From contig NZ_OZ032153.1 of the NCBI RefSeq assembly GCF_964026535.1, positions 1,054,001 through 1,118,000 on the forward strand: a stretch of 64,000 bases of DNA, given 5' to 3'. Shown piece after piece: positions 37,936 through 50,717 of this stretch. The DNA comes from Candidatus Tisiphia endosymbiont of Sialis lutaria. Its GTDB lineage: Bacteria; Pseudomonadota; Alphaproteobacteria; Rickettsiales; Rickettsiaceae. The position numbers and the translations under genes are program-made. The stretch's first letter is position 1, and each line of letters starts with the position of its first letter. A model generated the notes under the pieces. It did no database searches. It was not told the DNA's origin and saw only the letters and a list, made by a program, of their open reading frames with translations.

Positions 37936-40845
37936 ATGAACCTCTATAGAATTAACCCATCATTATCGTTTTTAGATATATTAGCTGATTTTATTTTAGA
38001 TAATTTCAGTGAGAAGAATTCTATTAGCAATCTTAAGGTTATATTGCCTAGTGGTTTCGATTGTTGGAATTTACAAAATATTTTGATTAACAAACAGCAT
38101 ATTGCGATTTTGCCAAATATTATTCCTTGGTCTAATATTATGGCTGAAGGTGAAGAAATTTTTGCTATCGCATCAGAAAATTTACAGCCAATAACGTTTT
38201 TGCAAGAAAAAATTATCCTGGCAGAAATCATTCATAATTATCATGATTTACAATTCAGTATAACCCAATCTTTACAATTTTGTTCAACAATATCTGAGTT
38301 ATTTTACCAGCTAGCTGGTAATAATTTATCGATAGATTCGGTAAATGAAATAGAAAAAATCAATCCATCGCAACATTGGAGTGTTATTTATCAATTTCTT
38401 AAATACGTCCATTCTGAATGGCAAGAGAAGATAAAATTGTTAGGAAAGCAAGATCGGCTAAATTATCAGGTCACTATGATGGATGCAGAGATAGCAAGGC
38501 TGAAAAGAGCTGATACTAGTTTGATAATAGCCGGTATAGTAGGGCATAATCCCATATCATGGAATTTTTTAAAGAATGTTGCTAATTCACCGGATGGTTT
38601 TATAATTTTACCGCCTATTAGTATGTGTCATTCCCGCGTAGGCGGGAATCTAGATATAGTCAATTTAGGAGAACTTGACTATAGCTATAATCCTGAAGAA
38701 GATTGCTTATATAACTTTAAAAAATTACTGACAATTCTCAATAAAAATTTATCAGATTCCCAACTTTTGGGTAATCAGCAGTCAGATCATTTGCTTTTCG
38801 ATCGGATAATTTGTAACAATATATACTCGGATGATCTGGAGAATTGGAACGTAAAACAAGGGGTGAGCGAGCGGAGCGTAGATGAACTACGTGAGCACGC
38901 GAATGCCCCGAAGTTTTGCGGAGCCAATTCTTCAAAGCATTCGAGTATACCTGATGAGCCTAAACGATTAGCCGTAGATCATATAAAATATTATGAGCTT
39001 GAAGATATTTTTCAAGAGGCAAAGCAAATAAGTCTGATTTGTCAACAATTTTGCCAACAATCTAGTGATAAGAAAATAGCTATTATTGTCAATAATCAAA
39101 CAACCAAGAATTTTTATTGTAATTTTTTGACCAAATATTCCCTAGAATTCCAAGATTTGCTAGGTAATAATTTATCAGAAACGTTAATTAGCTCTCTAAT
39201 AATTGCCATTAGTGAAATATTATGTAATGATTTTGATATAAAAAAGTTATTTTTACTATTAAAGCATCCTTTGATTAATCATAAATTAGTTCAAAGATTA
39301 GAGATTTTAACGAGTGGTAAAAACCGCTTTATCCGGCAATCTAGCCAAATGCTGTTTTTAGTAGAAAAAACCAATGATAATGAATTAATAGAATGGTCTA
39401 AGAAGCTAATAAACTTACTTTATAGCAATAGTGGCAATAATTTTGCTAAAATATTAAAATCCTCGATTAGCATTGCTGAAAAACTTTACCGAGATATTTG
39501 GCATGAGCAGTCAGCTGCTGAATTATCAAATTTTTTATCGGAGTTAATAAATACTAATTGTAATTTAACCTTAGATAATAAAAAAGATTTTCCAAAGTTA
39601 CTGAAGGGTTTAATGTCTAATTGTAAGTATTTTGCTCATAATAATTATTCTAAAAATATAATTATTGGTAAAGCAGAAGATTTAATATTACTTAAATTTG
39701 ATTTAGTAATTTTAACTGACTTTAATCAAGGATGCTGGTCATCATCCTCATCTATCAGCCAATGGATTAATGAGCAAACGTTAAAAAAATTACATATGGT
39801 TGTTGGAACTTCTATCGATCAATATTATTTTTATTTATTTCTGCATAATGCCCAAGTAATAATTACTAGATCAAAAAGACAGGATGGTAAATCTGGTTTG
39901 TTACCATCGAATTTGTTACTAAAATTGCAACTTATTGCACAACAAAGTTTGATTTCAGAAAATTATTTAACATATTTATCAGAAAGTGACTTAGTGGATG
40001 TACAAAATAATGTTAATATTAATATGGTTGAGTCAATTAATCGTAGTAATCATGTGTATAGTCCAATTTTTCCTGATACAATATCAGTTACTGATATAGA
40101 AATGTTAATACGGAATCCTTATAGTTTTTACGCTAAGAAGATTTTGAATGTCAGGAGTAGAGATAGGGTAGGGCAGGAGCCTAAAATATCTGAATTTGGT
40201 AGTTTTGTTCATAAGGTTTTAGAGCAATATTCAAAAAATTATAACAAGTTAGAGAATAACAAAATTGGCTTAATATTGGATATTAGTAATAATCTGTTAC
40301 AAGATGTTATCTTACCAACCTATACGCAAAAAATTTGGCAAATAAAATTTATGCCTATTGCTGAGTCTTTTGTTGAATTTGATGAACAACGTAGAAATGG
40401 TTGTAAATATATTTATTCTGAAACTAGAGGAGCAATTTCATTAAATATTGCTGGGCAAGAATTAACAATAATTGGAGTGGCTGATAGAATTGAGATAGAT
40501 GAGTTTGGGGCAGCGAGCATTATCGATTATAAAACCGGTAGCTTACCGAGTAGAAAAGATATAGAAACTGGGTTATCCCCGCAATTGATAATTGAGGCGT
40601 TAATGTTACAAGAAGGTGGTTTTGGTATGCAAATCCATAACGTTAAACAGGTTGTTTACGTAAAAATTTCTAGCTCAAAGCCAATAATCCAAACTTTAGA
40701 GATAGAACTCACTAAAGAGGAATTGGCTAGGCATAAACAAGGTATGATACGATTACTAGAATATTATATAACGAATAAAAGCTTTTCGTATGATATTGAT
40801 TTACTAAAACACGATGACTATGCCTACTTGGCTAGGAGAGATTAG
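37936..40845 (+). CDS. addB: AddB/RecB-family PD-(D/E)XK nuclease with in-frame repeats
   Basis: 969 residues, an alphaproteobacterial AddB-like protein for double-strand break processing. The C-terminal nuclease domain is clear: SVTDIEMLIRNPYSFYAKKI, FGSFVHKVLEQY, then IGVADRIEIDEFGAASIIDYKTGSLP, carrying the Asp and Asp-Tyr-Lys motif. The N-terminal part is an inactivated helicase-like region. Two repeat-derived inserts lie in frame: 38627-38684 (HSRVGGNLDIVNLGELDYS) and 38841-38930 (30 codons, ENWNVKQGVSER to FCGANS). AddA is not adjacent; a minus-strand hemF follows. The gene symbol is by family resemblance. Confidence 0.8.
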   Translation: MNLYRINPSLSFLDILADFILDNFSEKNSISNLKVILPSGFDCWNLQNILINKQHIAILPNIIPWSNIMAEGEEIFAIASENLQPITFLQEKIILAEIIHNYHDLQFSITQSLQFCSTISELFYQLAGNNLSIDSVNEIEKINPSQHWSVIYQFLKYVHSEWQEKIKLLGKQDRLNYQVTMMDAEIARLKRADTSLIIAGIVGHNPISWNFLKNVANSPDGFIILPPISMCHSRVGGNLDIVNLGELDYSYNPEEDCLYNFKKLLTILNKNLSDSQLLGNQQSDHLLFDRIICNNIYSDDLENWNVKQGVSERSVDELREHANAPKFCGANSSKHSSIPDEPKRLAVDHIKYYELEDIFQEAKQISLICQQFCQQSSDKKIAIIVNNQTTKNFYCNFLTKYSLEFQDLLGNNLSETLISSLIIAISEILCNDFDIKKLFLLLKHPLINHKLVQRLEILTSGKNRFIRQSSQMLFLVEKTNDNELIEWSKKLINLLYSNSGNNFAKILKSSISIAEKLYRDIWHEQSAAELSNFLSELINTNCNLTLDNKKDFPKLLKGLMSNCKYFAHNNYSKNIIIGKAEDLILLKFDLVILTDFNQGCWSSSSSISQWINEQTLKKLHMVVGTSIDQYYFYLFLHNAQVIITRSKRQDGKSGLLPSNLLLKLQLIAQQSLISENYLTYLSESDLVDVQNNVNINMVESINRSNHVYSPIFPDTISVTDIEMLIRNPYSFYAKKILNVRSRDRVGQEPKISEFGSFVHKVLEQYSKNYNKLENNKIGLILDISNNLLQDVILPTYTQKIWQIKFMPIAESFVEFDEQRRNGCKYIYSETRGAISLNIAGQELTIIGVADRIEIDEFGAASIIDYKTGSLPSRKDIETGLSPQLIIEALMLQEGGFGMQIHNVKQVVYVKISSSKPIIQTLEIELTKEELARHKQGMIRLLEYYITNKSFSYDIDLLKHDDYAYLARRD
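38627..38684. repeat. Family F hairpin joined to a mini family A, inside addB
   Basis: GTCATTCCCGCGTAGGCGGG (38627) is an F hairpin and TATAGTCAATTT...CTTGACTATAG (38655-38684) a collapsed A element. Both are read in frame. Confidence 0.8.
38841..38930. repeat. Family K palindromic element inside addB
   Basis: 90 bases, exactly 30 codons, with ends GAATTGG and CCAATTC and inner arms ending in AGGGG/CCCC. Rich in CG compared with its surroundings (GAGCGAGCGGAGCGTAG). It sits in the hydrophilic region between the F/A insert and the sequence around DHIKYYELEDIFQEA. Confidence 0.75.
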
Positions 40846-40907
40846 GTTGCCGTGAACCTCCATCTTTTAAATCTCCACATTAAGGAGGGATGTTTACGCA
40901 ACCCAGT

Positions 40908-41741
40908 CTACCAACGTACTTCTGGGGGTAGGGACATTAATATTGCCTCAACATTACCATCTGTCATTAAGCCAAATAATGTACCACGATCATATAGTAA
41001 GTTAAACTCAACATATCTACCTCGACGTACTAATTGATAATCTCTTTGTTCCTTGCTCCAGGGTAGAAGCATTTTTGTTCTAACAATTTCAGGATATACT
41101 GTTAGAAATGCTTGTCCTACGTCTTTAGTAAAAGAAAAATCATTATTAAAATTTCCGGTATTTAAATAATCATAAAATATACCTCCTACTCCCCTTGGTT
41201 CATTCCGATGTTTTAAGTAAAAATATTCATCGCATTGTTTTGTAAATTTATGATAATAATTTGGATCATGTTTATTACAAGCTTGTTTAAAAGCAGTATG
41301 AAATTTTGCTGTCTCATTCTTATCAGGATAAAATGGCGTTAGGTCGCCACCACCGCCAAACCAACGATTAGCAGTTTCAATATAGCGGGTGTTGAAATGC
41401 ACTGCTGGTACTAATGGAGAAGTAAGGTGAGCGACGATAGAAATACCAGTAGCAAAAAATTGCCTACTATTTTCTGTACCTGGTATATTTTTACTAAATT
41501 CTGCAGATAATTCTCCAAAAACTGTAGAAATATTTACCCCAACTTTCTCAAATAAGTTGCCACGCATTATAGACATTACTCCACCACCACCGCTTTTTCT
41601 ATCCCAGGGTGTTCGTATGAATTTTGCTGGTTCTAAACCTTTTGCCTTACTATATTCAAGCTCAATTTCTTCTAATTTGCTACATACTTGATCGCGTAAA
41701 TCACTAAACCATGTTATCGTTTTTTCTTTATCAGTTGTCAT
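40908..41741 (-). CDS. hemF: Oxygen-dependent coproporphyrinogen III oxidase
   Basis: Converts coproporphyrinogen III to protoporphyrinogen IX in haem synthesis, using oxygen. The conserved segments GGGGVMSIMRGNLFEKVGVN, HFNTRYIETANRWFGGGGDL and RNEPRGVGGIFYDYL are present, and the C-terminus LMSLPPEVRW matches the usual end. Length 277 is normal. It stops 62 bases from the end of the convergent addB-type gene. Haem made here would serve CcmB and cytochrome CycM. Confidence 0.96.
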   Translation of the reverse strand: MTTDKEKTITWFSDLRDQVCSKLEEIELEYSKAKGLEPAKFIRTPWDRKSGGGGVMSIMRGNLFEKVGVNISTVFGELSAEFSKNIPGTENSRQFFATGISIVAHLTSPLVPAVHFNTRYIETANRWFGGGGDLTPFYPDKNETAKFHTAFKQACNKHDPNYYHKFTKQCDEYFYLKHRNEPRGVGGIFYDYLNTGNFNNDFSFTKDVGQAFLTVYPEIVRTKMLLPWSKEQRDYQLVRRGRYVEFNLLYDRGTLFGLMTDGNVEAILMSLPPEVRW

Positions 41742-41850
41742 AATTTTTCCAATTTATTTACATTATACCCCAAAATTTTCTTCCACTAATACTTTAAGTA
41801 AAAATAATTTTTTTATATAGCTAACCTATTAATGTTTTAGATATTCCAGG

Positions 41851-41946
41851 CGTTATTGCGAGGAGCTACTTTAGTAGCATTGATGCAATCCAGGAAAGTG
41901 GTTAGAATGGATTGCTTCGTCGACCTAGGGTCTCCTCGCAATGACG
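41851..41946. repeat. Family E hairpin
   Basis: Arms CGTTATTGCGAGGAGC and CTCCTCGCAATGACG, 96 bases, in the short gap between hemF and the next transporter gene. The interior has the usual GCAATCC and GGATTGCTTCGTCG segments. Confidence 0.8.
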
Positions 41947-41958
41947 TTTATACAATTT

Positions 41959-43236
41959 TTAAATATCTCTCTTGTAGTTATTAGCCTTAATTAATCGTCT
42001 TATTTCATTCCTCATAAAATAAATGATAACTAAAAATATACTATAAATAGTTATAATATAAAAGGCAGGAGCATAAAACAAACCTGTTTCTTCAACAAGC
42101 CAACGCGAAATAACAGTAGAAGTGGCACCAAACATGGCAATACCCAAATTGTAACTAAAAGCTACCCCAGAAAATTTTTGTTCAGGAGAAAATAATACTA
42201 TAATGACGCTATAGGCTGTTCCAGCTATTGCCCCACCAAGAATGCCCAAGATAGTCAGAGCAAAAATTTGTTGCCATATGGACGGTAATGACATAGATAA
42301 TATAGTAGGTAAAATTAGTATTAAGACCGCTATACTTACTAAAACTAGCACTTTAAATTTTCCTATAATATCAGTTAATCCACCAAATAATGGCATAGAT
42401 ATCATTGATATAAAGTTGGCATATAATAAATAAATAAGAGCAGTTGTATTATCAAAATGCATAACATTGCGGTAATACACATTGATATAAGTTTTTATTA
42501 AATATATGATACTACTAGCAACTGCTCCAATACAAAATGTTAAAAACATTGCCTTCCAAGCTGTCCTGACTACGTTGATAAAAGGAGCTTTTAAAGTTTT
42601 TTTCTGTTCAGCTAACATTTTAAAAATGGGAGTCTCTGATATACGAAGGCGTAAATAAAAGCCAACCAACCCCAGAACTCCACCTAATAAAAATGCGAAA
42701 CGCCAGGCAAAATCAAGATGATAAAAATATTGCTCAATAATAATTCCGACAAAAGCAGCAATTAATGTACCAGCAATATTTGAACCATTCACTAAACCAG
42801 CCGTAAAACCCGGACGTAAATTTTGATGATGCTCTAGAATAAAAATAGCCGCTCCAGCACCTTCACCACTAATACACAAACCTTGTAAGAGACGCATTAT
42901 AATCAATATTATAGGTGCACAAATTCCTATACTAGAATAAGAAGGGATTAACCCTATAGTGAATGTGGGTATAGTCATACCAAGCATAGAAATAATCAAG
43001 GATATCCGCCTACCATATTTATCTGCAATATAACCAAAAAATATACCGCCTATTGGTCTAGTAACAAACCCCACCGCGAATACACAAAGACTTAACATTA
43101 TTTGTATAAATTCTGAACTTTCAGAAAAAAACGTACGACCAATTATTAGTGAAAATATGGAGTATACTGTGAAATCATAATATTCTAGTATATTTCCTAA
43201 AATTGCTGATAAAAAAACGGACTTAGGTTTACTCAT
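41959..43236 (-). CDS. ProP-like MFS transporter, MHS family
   Basis: 425 residues with about 12 membrane segments. It begins with the MHS signature AILGNILEYYDFTVY and has GYIADKYGRRISLI in the loop after segment two, and RLLQGLCISGEGAGAA. It is closer to classical ProP than the two spoT-linked transporters. The likely role is proton-coupled uptake of a small osmolyte or organic acid; the substrate cannot be told from sequence. The gene stands alone, flanked by repeats. Confidence 0.9.
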   Translation of the reverse strand: MSKPKSVFLSAILGNILEYYDFTVYSIFSLIIGRTFFSESSEFIQIMLSLCVFAVGFVTRPIGGIFFGYIADKYGRRISLIISMLGMTIPTFTIGLIPSYSSIGICAPIILIIMRLLQGLCISGEGAGAAIFILEHHQNLRPGFTAGLVNGSNIAGTLIAAFVGIIIEQYFYHLDFAWRFAFLLGGVLGLVGFYLRLRISETPIFKMLAEQKKTLKAPFINVVRTAWKAMFLTFCIGAVASSIIYLIKTYINVYYRNVMHFDNTTALIYLLYANFISMISMPLFGGLTDIIGKFKVLVLVSIAVLILILPTILSMSLPSIWQQIFALTILGILGGAIAGTAYSVIIVLFSPEQKFSGVAFSYNLGIAMFGATSTVISRWLVEETGLFYAPAFYIITIYSIFLVIIYFMRNEIRRLIKANNYKRDI

Positions 43237-43591
43237 CTAGATCTTATCAAATTAATTTAATTAAATCGGATTATAGACAACTTAACCAACTTATAAAGCG
43301 TAAAATAATTTTATTTTCTTATGATGATTTTTTTCCTAAAAAGTATCATTGCAGAAAGCTGCTTTAGTGGCGACTATCGAAAATTAGAAGGGGAAGTGGG
43401 TTTTAGACCGGATAGTTTAAAAGTCGTATGTGGTCAATGTTTATTAGCAAGGAAAATTTTAGGTTGACGAAATAACCCAGGAAAATAATTAGAAATAGAT
43501 TGCTTCGACCATTACACGGTCTCGCAATACAGATAACGTCATTGCGAGAAGGCATAAGCCGACGAAGCAATCCATTTTTGCTCTTTTTATA
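43237..43591. other. Repeat-filled gap between transporter and ligA
   Basis: Holds a decayed D-type arm at about 43383-43440 (TTAGAAGGGGAAGTGGGTTT, matching the D right arm in complement) and broken E-type pieces at 43495-43577. No gene was seen. Confidence 0.6.
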
Positions 43592-45703
<2,112 letters not shown>

Positions 45704-45710
45704 TTATATA

Positions 45711-45995
45711 TATAGTCAATTGATGAGAAGTTGGTGACGTCGTCGCTCCTAGCCCAAAATTCTCCTGAATTGAATATAATTTATGGATTGCTTCGTCGGC
45801 TTACGCCCTCTCGCAATGACCTTTGGAGTACATATGAGTCATTGCGAGCGAATGTATGTGAGCGTGGCAATCCATCATTTCCACCCACTATTGTCATTCT
45901 CGCGTCCCTTGTCATTCCCGCGTAGGCGGGAATCTAAGACCCCTGCTTACACAGGGGTGACACTGAGTTGTAAATTGTCGTTCCCGCAAGGTGAT
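45711..45995. repeat. Decayed family A, family E and family F repeats
   Basis: A family A copy lies at 45711-45778 (starts TATAGTCAATTGATGAGAAG, ends TGAATATA with one change), an inside-out E pair at 45783-45876, and F arms at 45910-45964. The gap lies between the start of ligA and the end of the traX pseudogene. Small frames here are only translated repeats. Confidence 0.75.
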
Positions 45996-46689
45996 TTAAT
46001 TATATAAGTAGAGTTTAAAAAATAAAAACTGTAAAATTGTTAGATGTATAGCATAGATATATAAAGCATTATGACTGATAATCCGTAAATTTACAGCAAT
46101 TTTCTGCTCAAAATTTCTTGCGATCATAAATATATATCCTAGAACCCCGAATATAATGACTATAAATACGTAAATATACGAAAACTGAAAAATAGATATG
46201 GTATGCATTATGGACAAAATTATAGATATTGCAATGGTAAGCCTGAGATTACCTAGATCATGCTTAGCAATATAGCCAAGTAGCATGATAGCCATAGATA
46301 AGGTTCCGTAATCAATAAGGAACCAACTACAGAACCAAAGAGAGCCAAGGAAAACAACATGACAATAGCCTTTATAGAAAAAATTATTTAAGCTATTACG
46401 AAAATAATAAAGATAGCATTGTCCTAAAAAAATAGGGATAAGTATATTAGTTACAGTAAATTCCCTAAATAATATGGTAGTAAAAATATATAGCAGAACT
46501 CCAACTACCAAAATTCTAATTTTTGGTTTTGTATGAAAATTATAGCCAGCAAAAAATCGGCATAGTAGTACGACCAATAACTCGCATTATTTCGTACTCA
46601 GGAAAAAAATATAACCCCAAATGATCTATTACCATAGTTATCATGGCTATAGTCTTCAAAAAATCTTGATAATTAGACTCAGTTTTCAT
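45996..46689 (-). pseudogene. TraX-family membrane protein with a frameshift
   Basis: Read from an ATG at 46689 that overlaps the murJ stop, the frame gives MKTESNYQDFLKTIAM, then TMVIDHLGLYFFPEYE and RTTMPIF, the typical TraX N-terminus. It then hits a run of six T residues on the coding strand near 46555; dropping one T joins it to the frame AGYNFH, which runs to 45996 with about seven membrane segments and a TraX-like end, NALYIYAIHLTIL. Total 230 residues when joined. TraX acetylates F pilin in E. coli, but chromosomal homologues are of unknown role. Pseudogene, slippage-corrected gene and sequencing error are all possible. Confidence 0.75.
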
Positions 46690-48223
46690 CATTAATACAT
46701 TTCTTTGGATAAAGCTTAAAACAAAAAACCATTAGAAAAAACGTTGCTATTCCAACTATAATTGTTGCTGCTAGCATAAAAGCTTTTACTAATAAGAATT
46801 CGGCATAATAATATTGGGCATAATAATGTTTAATTACCCAAATTACTAGTGTCATTATTATGCAGCTTAATAAAATCTTGCCACAAAATGAGTATAATTT
46901 TGTATCAATAAAAGAAAGACCATATTTCTTTGTGTGTACGTATAACAACCAAACATTATACCAAGCGGTAATAGAACAGGCAAGAGCTATACCAAGATGA
47001 CCAAATTGCCTCATCATAACAATATTTAATATAGTATTCACTGTAAGGGAATATAAGGTTATTTTTAAAGGAGTTTTCGTATCGTGATTAGCATAAAAAA
47101 TCGGGGTCAAAATTTTGGCAAGTATAAAAGCTGGCAAACCAAGAGCAAAAGCCGAAATAGCCTCAGCAGTTTTAATGGTATCAGCATAAGTAAAAGCCCC
47201 CCGCTGATATATTATATGAATGATTGGTTCTGATAGCACAATAATACCAAAGGCAGCTGGTAAAGATAATAACAGCCCAATTTTAATAGCATTATTTTGG
47301 ATATTTGCCGCTTTCTTTAAATCATTCATTTGATAGGTTTTCGATAATTCTGGTAATAATATAGTACCAAAAGTCACGCCTATTATTGATAAAGGAAATT
47401 GGTATATTCTATCTGCATAAGATAATATTGAAATTGCCCCTTCGATGAAGCTAGCTATTGATTGCGAGATAAATAAGCTAAGCTGCTGAAATCCTGAGCT
47501 AACAACCGCCGGTCCCATATTGGACAAAAACTTTTTTACATCTCTATTATATGGATCAAAAACTAGTGGAAACGATAAACCAACTCTAATGACACAATAA
47601 AACATAAAAATGATTTGTAATAAGCCAGCAATCACCAGAGATAAACTAATCGATATAGGGGCAGATATACGTTCTTGTAATGCTACCGTTGTAATAATCA
47701 CAAGAATATTTAAAATAATCGGAGAAAAAGCAAAAGCTGCGAACCTCTTTACTGAATTTAGAATACCCCCAAGCATCGCCGCTATCGAAATAAAAACCAA
47801 ATATGGCATAGTGATACGGCACAGAGCAATTGTTAAATTAAATTTCTCTGGATATTCATGAAAACCAGGAGCAATAATAAACATTAAGGAAGGCATCATA
47901 AGTTGCATTAGTACTACTACCATTACTAAAGTAATTAGTAAAATAGTAAATATAACGCCGGTGAAATGGCGTGCCGCCTCACGAGATTCTATGATTTTTG
48001 TATTAAAAATAGGGACAAAAACGACTGATAAAGCCCCCTCGCCAAAAATACGCCTAAATAGGTTGGGTAATTTAAAAGCAACATTAACACTATCAGCAAC
48101 ACTACCAGCTCCAAATAATGAAGCGACAAATAATTCTCTAGCAAGACCAGATATACGAGAAATTAAGGTAAATAAAGCTATTATAATTCCAGAACGAAAT
48201 AATGTATATCCCTCGCCTTTCAT
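46679..48223 (-). CDS. murJ: Lipid II flippase MurJ
   Basis: Moves lipid II across the inner membrane for peptidoglycan synthesis. The 514-residue protein has about 14 membrane segments of the MVF family. The start (FRSGIIIALFTLISRISGLARE) and the segment AFKLPNLFRRIFGEGALSVVFVP are well conserved, with the functional arginines of the first segment in place. Its stop overlaps the traX ATG by 11 bases. Presence argues for at least minimal peptidoglycan synthesis. Confidence 0.95.
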   Translation of the reverse strand: MKGEGYTLFRSGIIIALFTLISRISGLARELFVASLFGAGSVADSVNVAFKLPNLFRRIFGEGALSVVFVPIFNTKIIESREAARHFTGVIFTILLITLVMVVVLMQLMMPSLMFIIAPGFHEYPEKFNLTIALCRITMPYLVFISIAAMLGGILNSVKRFAAFAFSPIILNILVIITTVALQERISAPISISLSLVIAGLLQIIFMFYCVIRVGLSFPLVFDPYNRDVKKFLSNMGPAVVSSGFQQLSLFISQSIASFIEGAISILSYADRIYQFPLSIIGVTFGTILLPELSKTYQMNDLKKAANIQNNAIKIGLLLSLPAAFGIIVLSEPIIHIIYQRGAFTYADTIKTAEAISAFALGLPAFILAKILTPIFYANHDTKTPLKITLYSLTVNTILNIVMMRQFGHLGIALACSITAWYNVWLLYVHTKKYGLSFIDTKLYSFCGKILLSCIIMTLVIWVIKHYYAQYYYAEFLLVKAFMLAATIIVGIATFFLMVFCFKLYPKKCINDEN

Positions 48224-48262
48224 TTGTTATTCCAATTTTGAGTATATGCAACTATATCAAAG

Positions 48263-48802
48263 CTAACTCTTTGCCCTTGATATACCTGTATCAATTAACC
48301 CTTTAGCTTTTTGAGCGTTTTCCCAGCCAATTACCTTCACCCATTTACCTTTTTCTATATCTTTATAATGTTCAAAGAAATGTACTATTCGTTGTCTTAA
48401 CATTGGGCAAAGATCATCTAAATCTTTTATTGAATCAAAAGTAATATCTAGCTTAGAGCTAGGTACCGCAATAATTTTTTCATCCAATCCAGATTCATCT
48501 TCCATCATTAAAACCCCAATGGGGCGTGATCTAATTACGCAACCAGGTACAACAGGATAATGTGCTATGACCAATACATCTACTGGGTCACCATCTTCTG
48601 ACAGAGTATGTGGGATAAATCCATAATTACCAGGGTAAAACATGGCAGTTTGCATGAATCTATCAACAAATAGTGTCCCTGATTTTTTATCCATCTCGTA
48701 TTTTACCGGATTACTTTGCATTGGAATCTCGATAATTACATTTATCTCTTCAGAATTATTAGCTAGGGTAGTAATTTTTTCAACTAACATTATTTTATCC
48801 AA
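48263..48802 (-). CDS. ppa: Inorganic pyrophosphatase
   Basis: Hydrolyses pyrophosphate to phosphate in the cytoplasm and so drives biosynthetic reactions. Family I signature: [39 protein letters not shown] (with the metal-binding Asp residues), and KDLDDLCP. Length 179 fits. The start overlaps the end of the upstream methyltransferase gene by 8 bases. Confidence 0.97.
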   Translation of the reverse strand: MDKIMLVEKITTLANNSEEINVIIEIPMQSNPVKYEMDKKSGTLFVDRFMQTAMFYPGNYGFIPHTLSEDGDPVDVLVIAHYPVVPGCVIRSRPIGVLMMEDESGLDEKIIAVPSSKLDITFDSIKDLDDLCPMLRQRIVHFFEHYKDIEKGKWVKVIGWENAQKAKGLIDTGISRAKS

Positions 48803-50423
48803 TTAATAAATAATTCATTTTGCATTTTTGTAAGCAAACATTTACACAATGGGTAATATATGGCTTTATAAGCTGTTCGTCACTTACTATACCATTTTTA
48901 TCAGACGCCACTAATAGTCCAGAAGCAAATTTTTCAAATATTTTTTCTTCAATCTGCTGGATAGAATTTGTACCATCTAATAATTCAATAATATATTTTT
49001 CATGTAACTGCAATGGAACAAAATGGTTAATCCGATTTGTCACAAACAAATTAGTTTCGCCTAATTTTTGAGCCTGATATCTTACAAAGTCACTTACTTT
49101 TGGTTTTGACGAAATATTATATATTGAAATAGGTTTTGTTGCAAATATTTGTACATATCCTTGTAGCACCAGTTGGATAATTACAGAATCTAATTCTTCT
49201 TTAAAATCTTTAAGCTGCAATTTTTCTAACTTTTTCATAGCCAATGTAGTAATTTGATCTAAAGTCAAAGGATTACCAATATTATCAGCATAGGTATAGA
49301 AAACTGCTTTCATTATAGGGGAAGACGTTGAAATATCAGGAGATTCTGAATTGCTACAGTAAAACCCCAATTCTACTGCATTACTAATATCTGCTTCATT
49401 TTCCGGTGTGGCTGGTCTGATATCAAGAGTAGTATGAAAGTCTGATAATTTACTTGGTTCAATTGCCCTATTGAGCCTGACATTATCGTGACATAGCAAA
49501 GTAGTTCTAAATTTACGATTACTAATAAAGTCCATATATTGTTCAGTTCTTACAATATCATTTATCGATTGTAATTTTTCTGCAGTCTTTTCCGGCAAAT
49601 TACCGACAAACATTGCAGAAAGTGAAGAGTCTCCAAGATAATTTAAATTATGCTTTCTAGCGTTACTTATAAATTCTTGGAAGTAAAAAGCTATATTTTC
49701 TTCTCCAAGATATTCATGTAACAAATATGAATTAGATAAATTTTTAAGAGCGTTAGTTTCATGGTGTAAAAACTTAGAATAATGAGTCTCTTTTTCTTTT
49801 AGAGAATCACTAACAAAATCTAATAATAATTTAGCTTGTTGTAGTTTATCATGCTTATCAGTAAAGATAGCACTATGAAACATCATCATATCTCTAATAG
49901 TTTTTTGCATATTCCAGCCTGGTAGAGTATTATAGCTGATAAAGGCAATACCGTTAGGACTTAATAATTTACTAGATATGGCAAAAATCTTTTCACGAAC
50001 CTCGTCCGGTACCCAAGAGATTACCCCATGACAGATTATATAATCAAATTTACCAAATGATTCATCAAGATCCAATATCGATAAGTGTTTTAGCTCGATA
50101 TTCTTTAGACCTAAACTATTTACTACTTTTAGTCCATTATCAATTTGTGTTTTTGACAAATCAATACCTAAAGAATAAGATTGAGGGTAACTTTCAGCAA
50201 AATTGATCATATTACCGCCTTCACCGCAACCAATATCAAGTATCCTAGCATTCTCTACCATAGGAGGTTGCATGCCAAATACTAGACCTATAGTTCTTAA
50301 ATGCTCCGGTCTTGTATAAGTAAAAGGAAAGCTTTCGTAAGGAAAATCATCATAGTTAATATTATTTGTTTGCTTCTCTGCTAAACTATTAGGATTGCTT
50401 TTTTGACCCATAATTTGTTCCAA
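48795..50423 (-). CDS. SAM-dependent methyltransferase, Rickettsia PKMT-like
   Basis: 542 residues. The class I methyltransferase fold has motif [17 protein letters not shown] and then [11 protein letters not shown]; a motif IV-like stretch is [15 protein letters not shown] long C-terminal part of about 300 residues follows, resembling the regulatory domain of protein lysine methyltransferases PKMT1 and PKMT2 of Rickettsia, which methylate the surface protein OmpB. That role is established in Rickettsia for those enzymes; for this protein it is inference from length and layout. The frame is intact. It overlaps ppa by 8 bases. Confidence 0.8.
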   Translation of the reverse strand: MEQIMGQKSNPNSLAEKQTNNINYDDFPYESFPFTYTRPEHLRTIGLVFGMQPPMVENARILDIGCGEGGNMINFAESYPQSYSLGIDLSKTQIDNGLKVVNSLGLKNIELKHLSILDLDESFGKFDYIICHGVISWVPDEVREKIFAISSKLLSPNGIAFISYNTLPGWNMQKTIRDMMMFHSAIFTDKHDKLQQAKLLLDFVSDSLKEKETHYSKFLHHETNALKNLSNSYLLHEYLGEENIAFYFQEFISNARKHNLNYLGDSSLSAMFVGNLPEKTAEKLQSINDIVRTEQYMDFISNRKFRTTLLCHDNVRLNRAIEPSKLSDFHTTLDIRPATPENEADISNAVELGFYCSNSESPDISTSSPIMKAVFYTYADNIGNPLTLDQITTLAMKKLEKLQLKDFKEELDSVIIQLVLQGYVQIFATKPISIYNISSKPKVSDFVRYQAQKLGETNLFVTNRINHFVPLQLHEKYIIELLDGTNSIQQIEEKIFEKFASGLLVASDKNGIVSDEQLIKPYITHCVNVCLQKCKMNYLLIG

Positions 50424-50717
50424 CTAAATTAATATTAAAATAATCATTCTTAGTTGATTTAGTGCTTTTAAGCAAGATGTTTTTATATTATTTTAGGATA
50501 GATAATTAATTAGTTGTCTTCATGGAGTAATGCTAATCGGGTTAGCTATAGGTTTTGTAAATAAAATTTAAAATTAAATTTTTTTTGATGCTATTTCTTC
50601 TTGATATTCTTATAGTATCTCCTATATTTAGGGTTTGTTTTTTGTGCAAGTGAGCCTTTTTACATCAATTTGGGATAAGAATAATTGTTTTTATTCACAA
50701 TTTGCAGTGTGTTAAAA
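50424..50717. other. AT-rich gap before tRNA-Gly
   Basis: Nearly 300 bases between the divergent methyltransferase gene and the tRNA. No palindromic element, ORF or RNA structure was recognised. TTGATA and TATAGT sequences near 50605-50625 are too close together to make a confident promoter. Confidence 0.4.

Noticed and set aside
40852-41037. Plus-strand frame after the addB-type gene
   Set aside because: It is mostly antisense to the 3' end of hemF and lacks family features.
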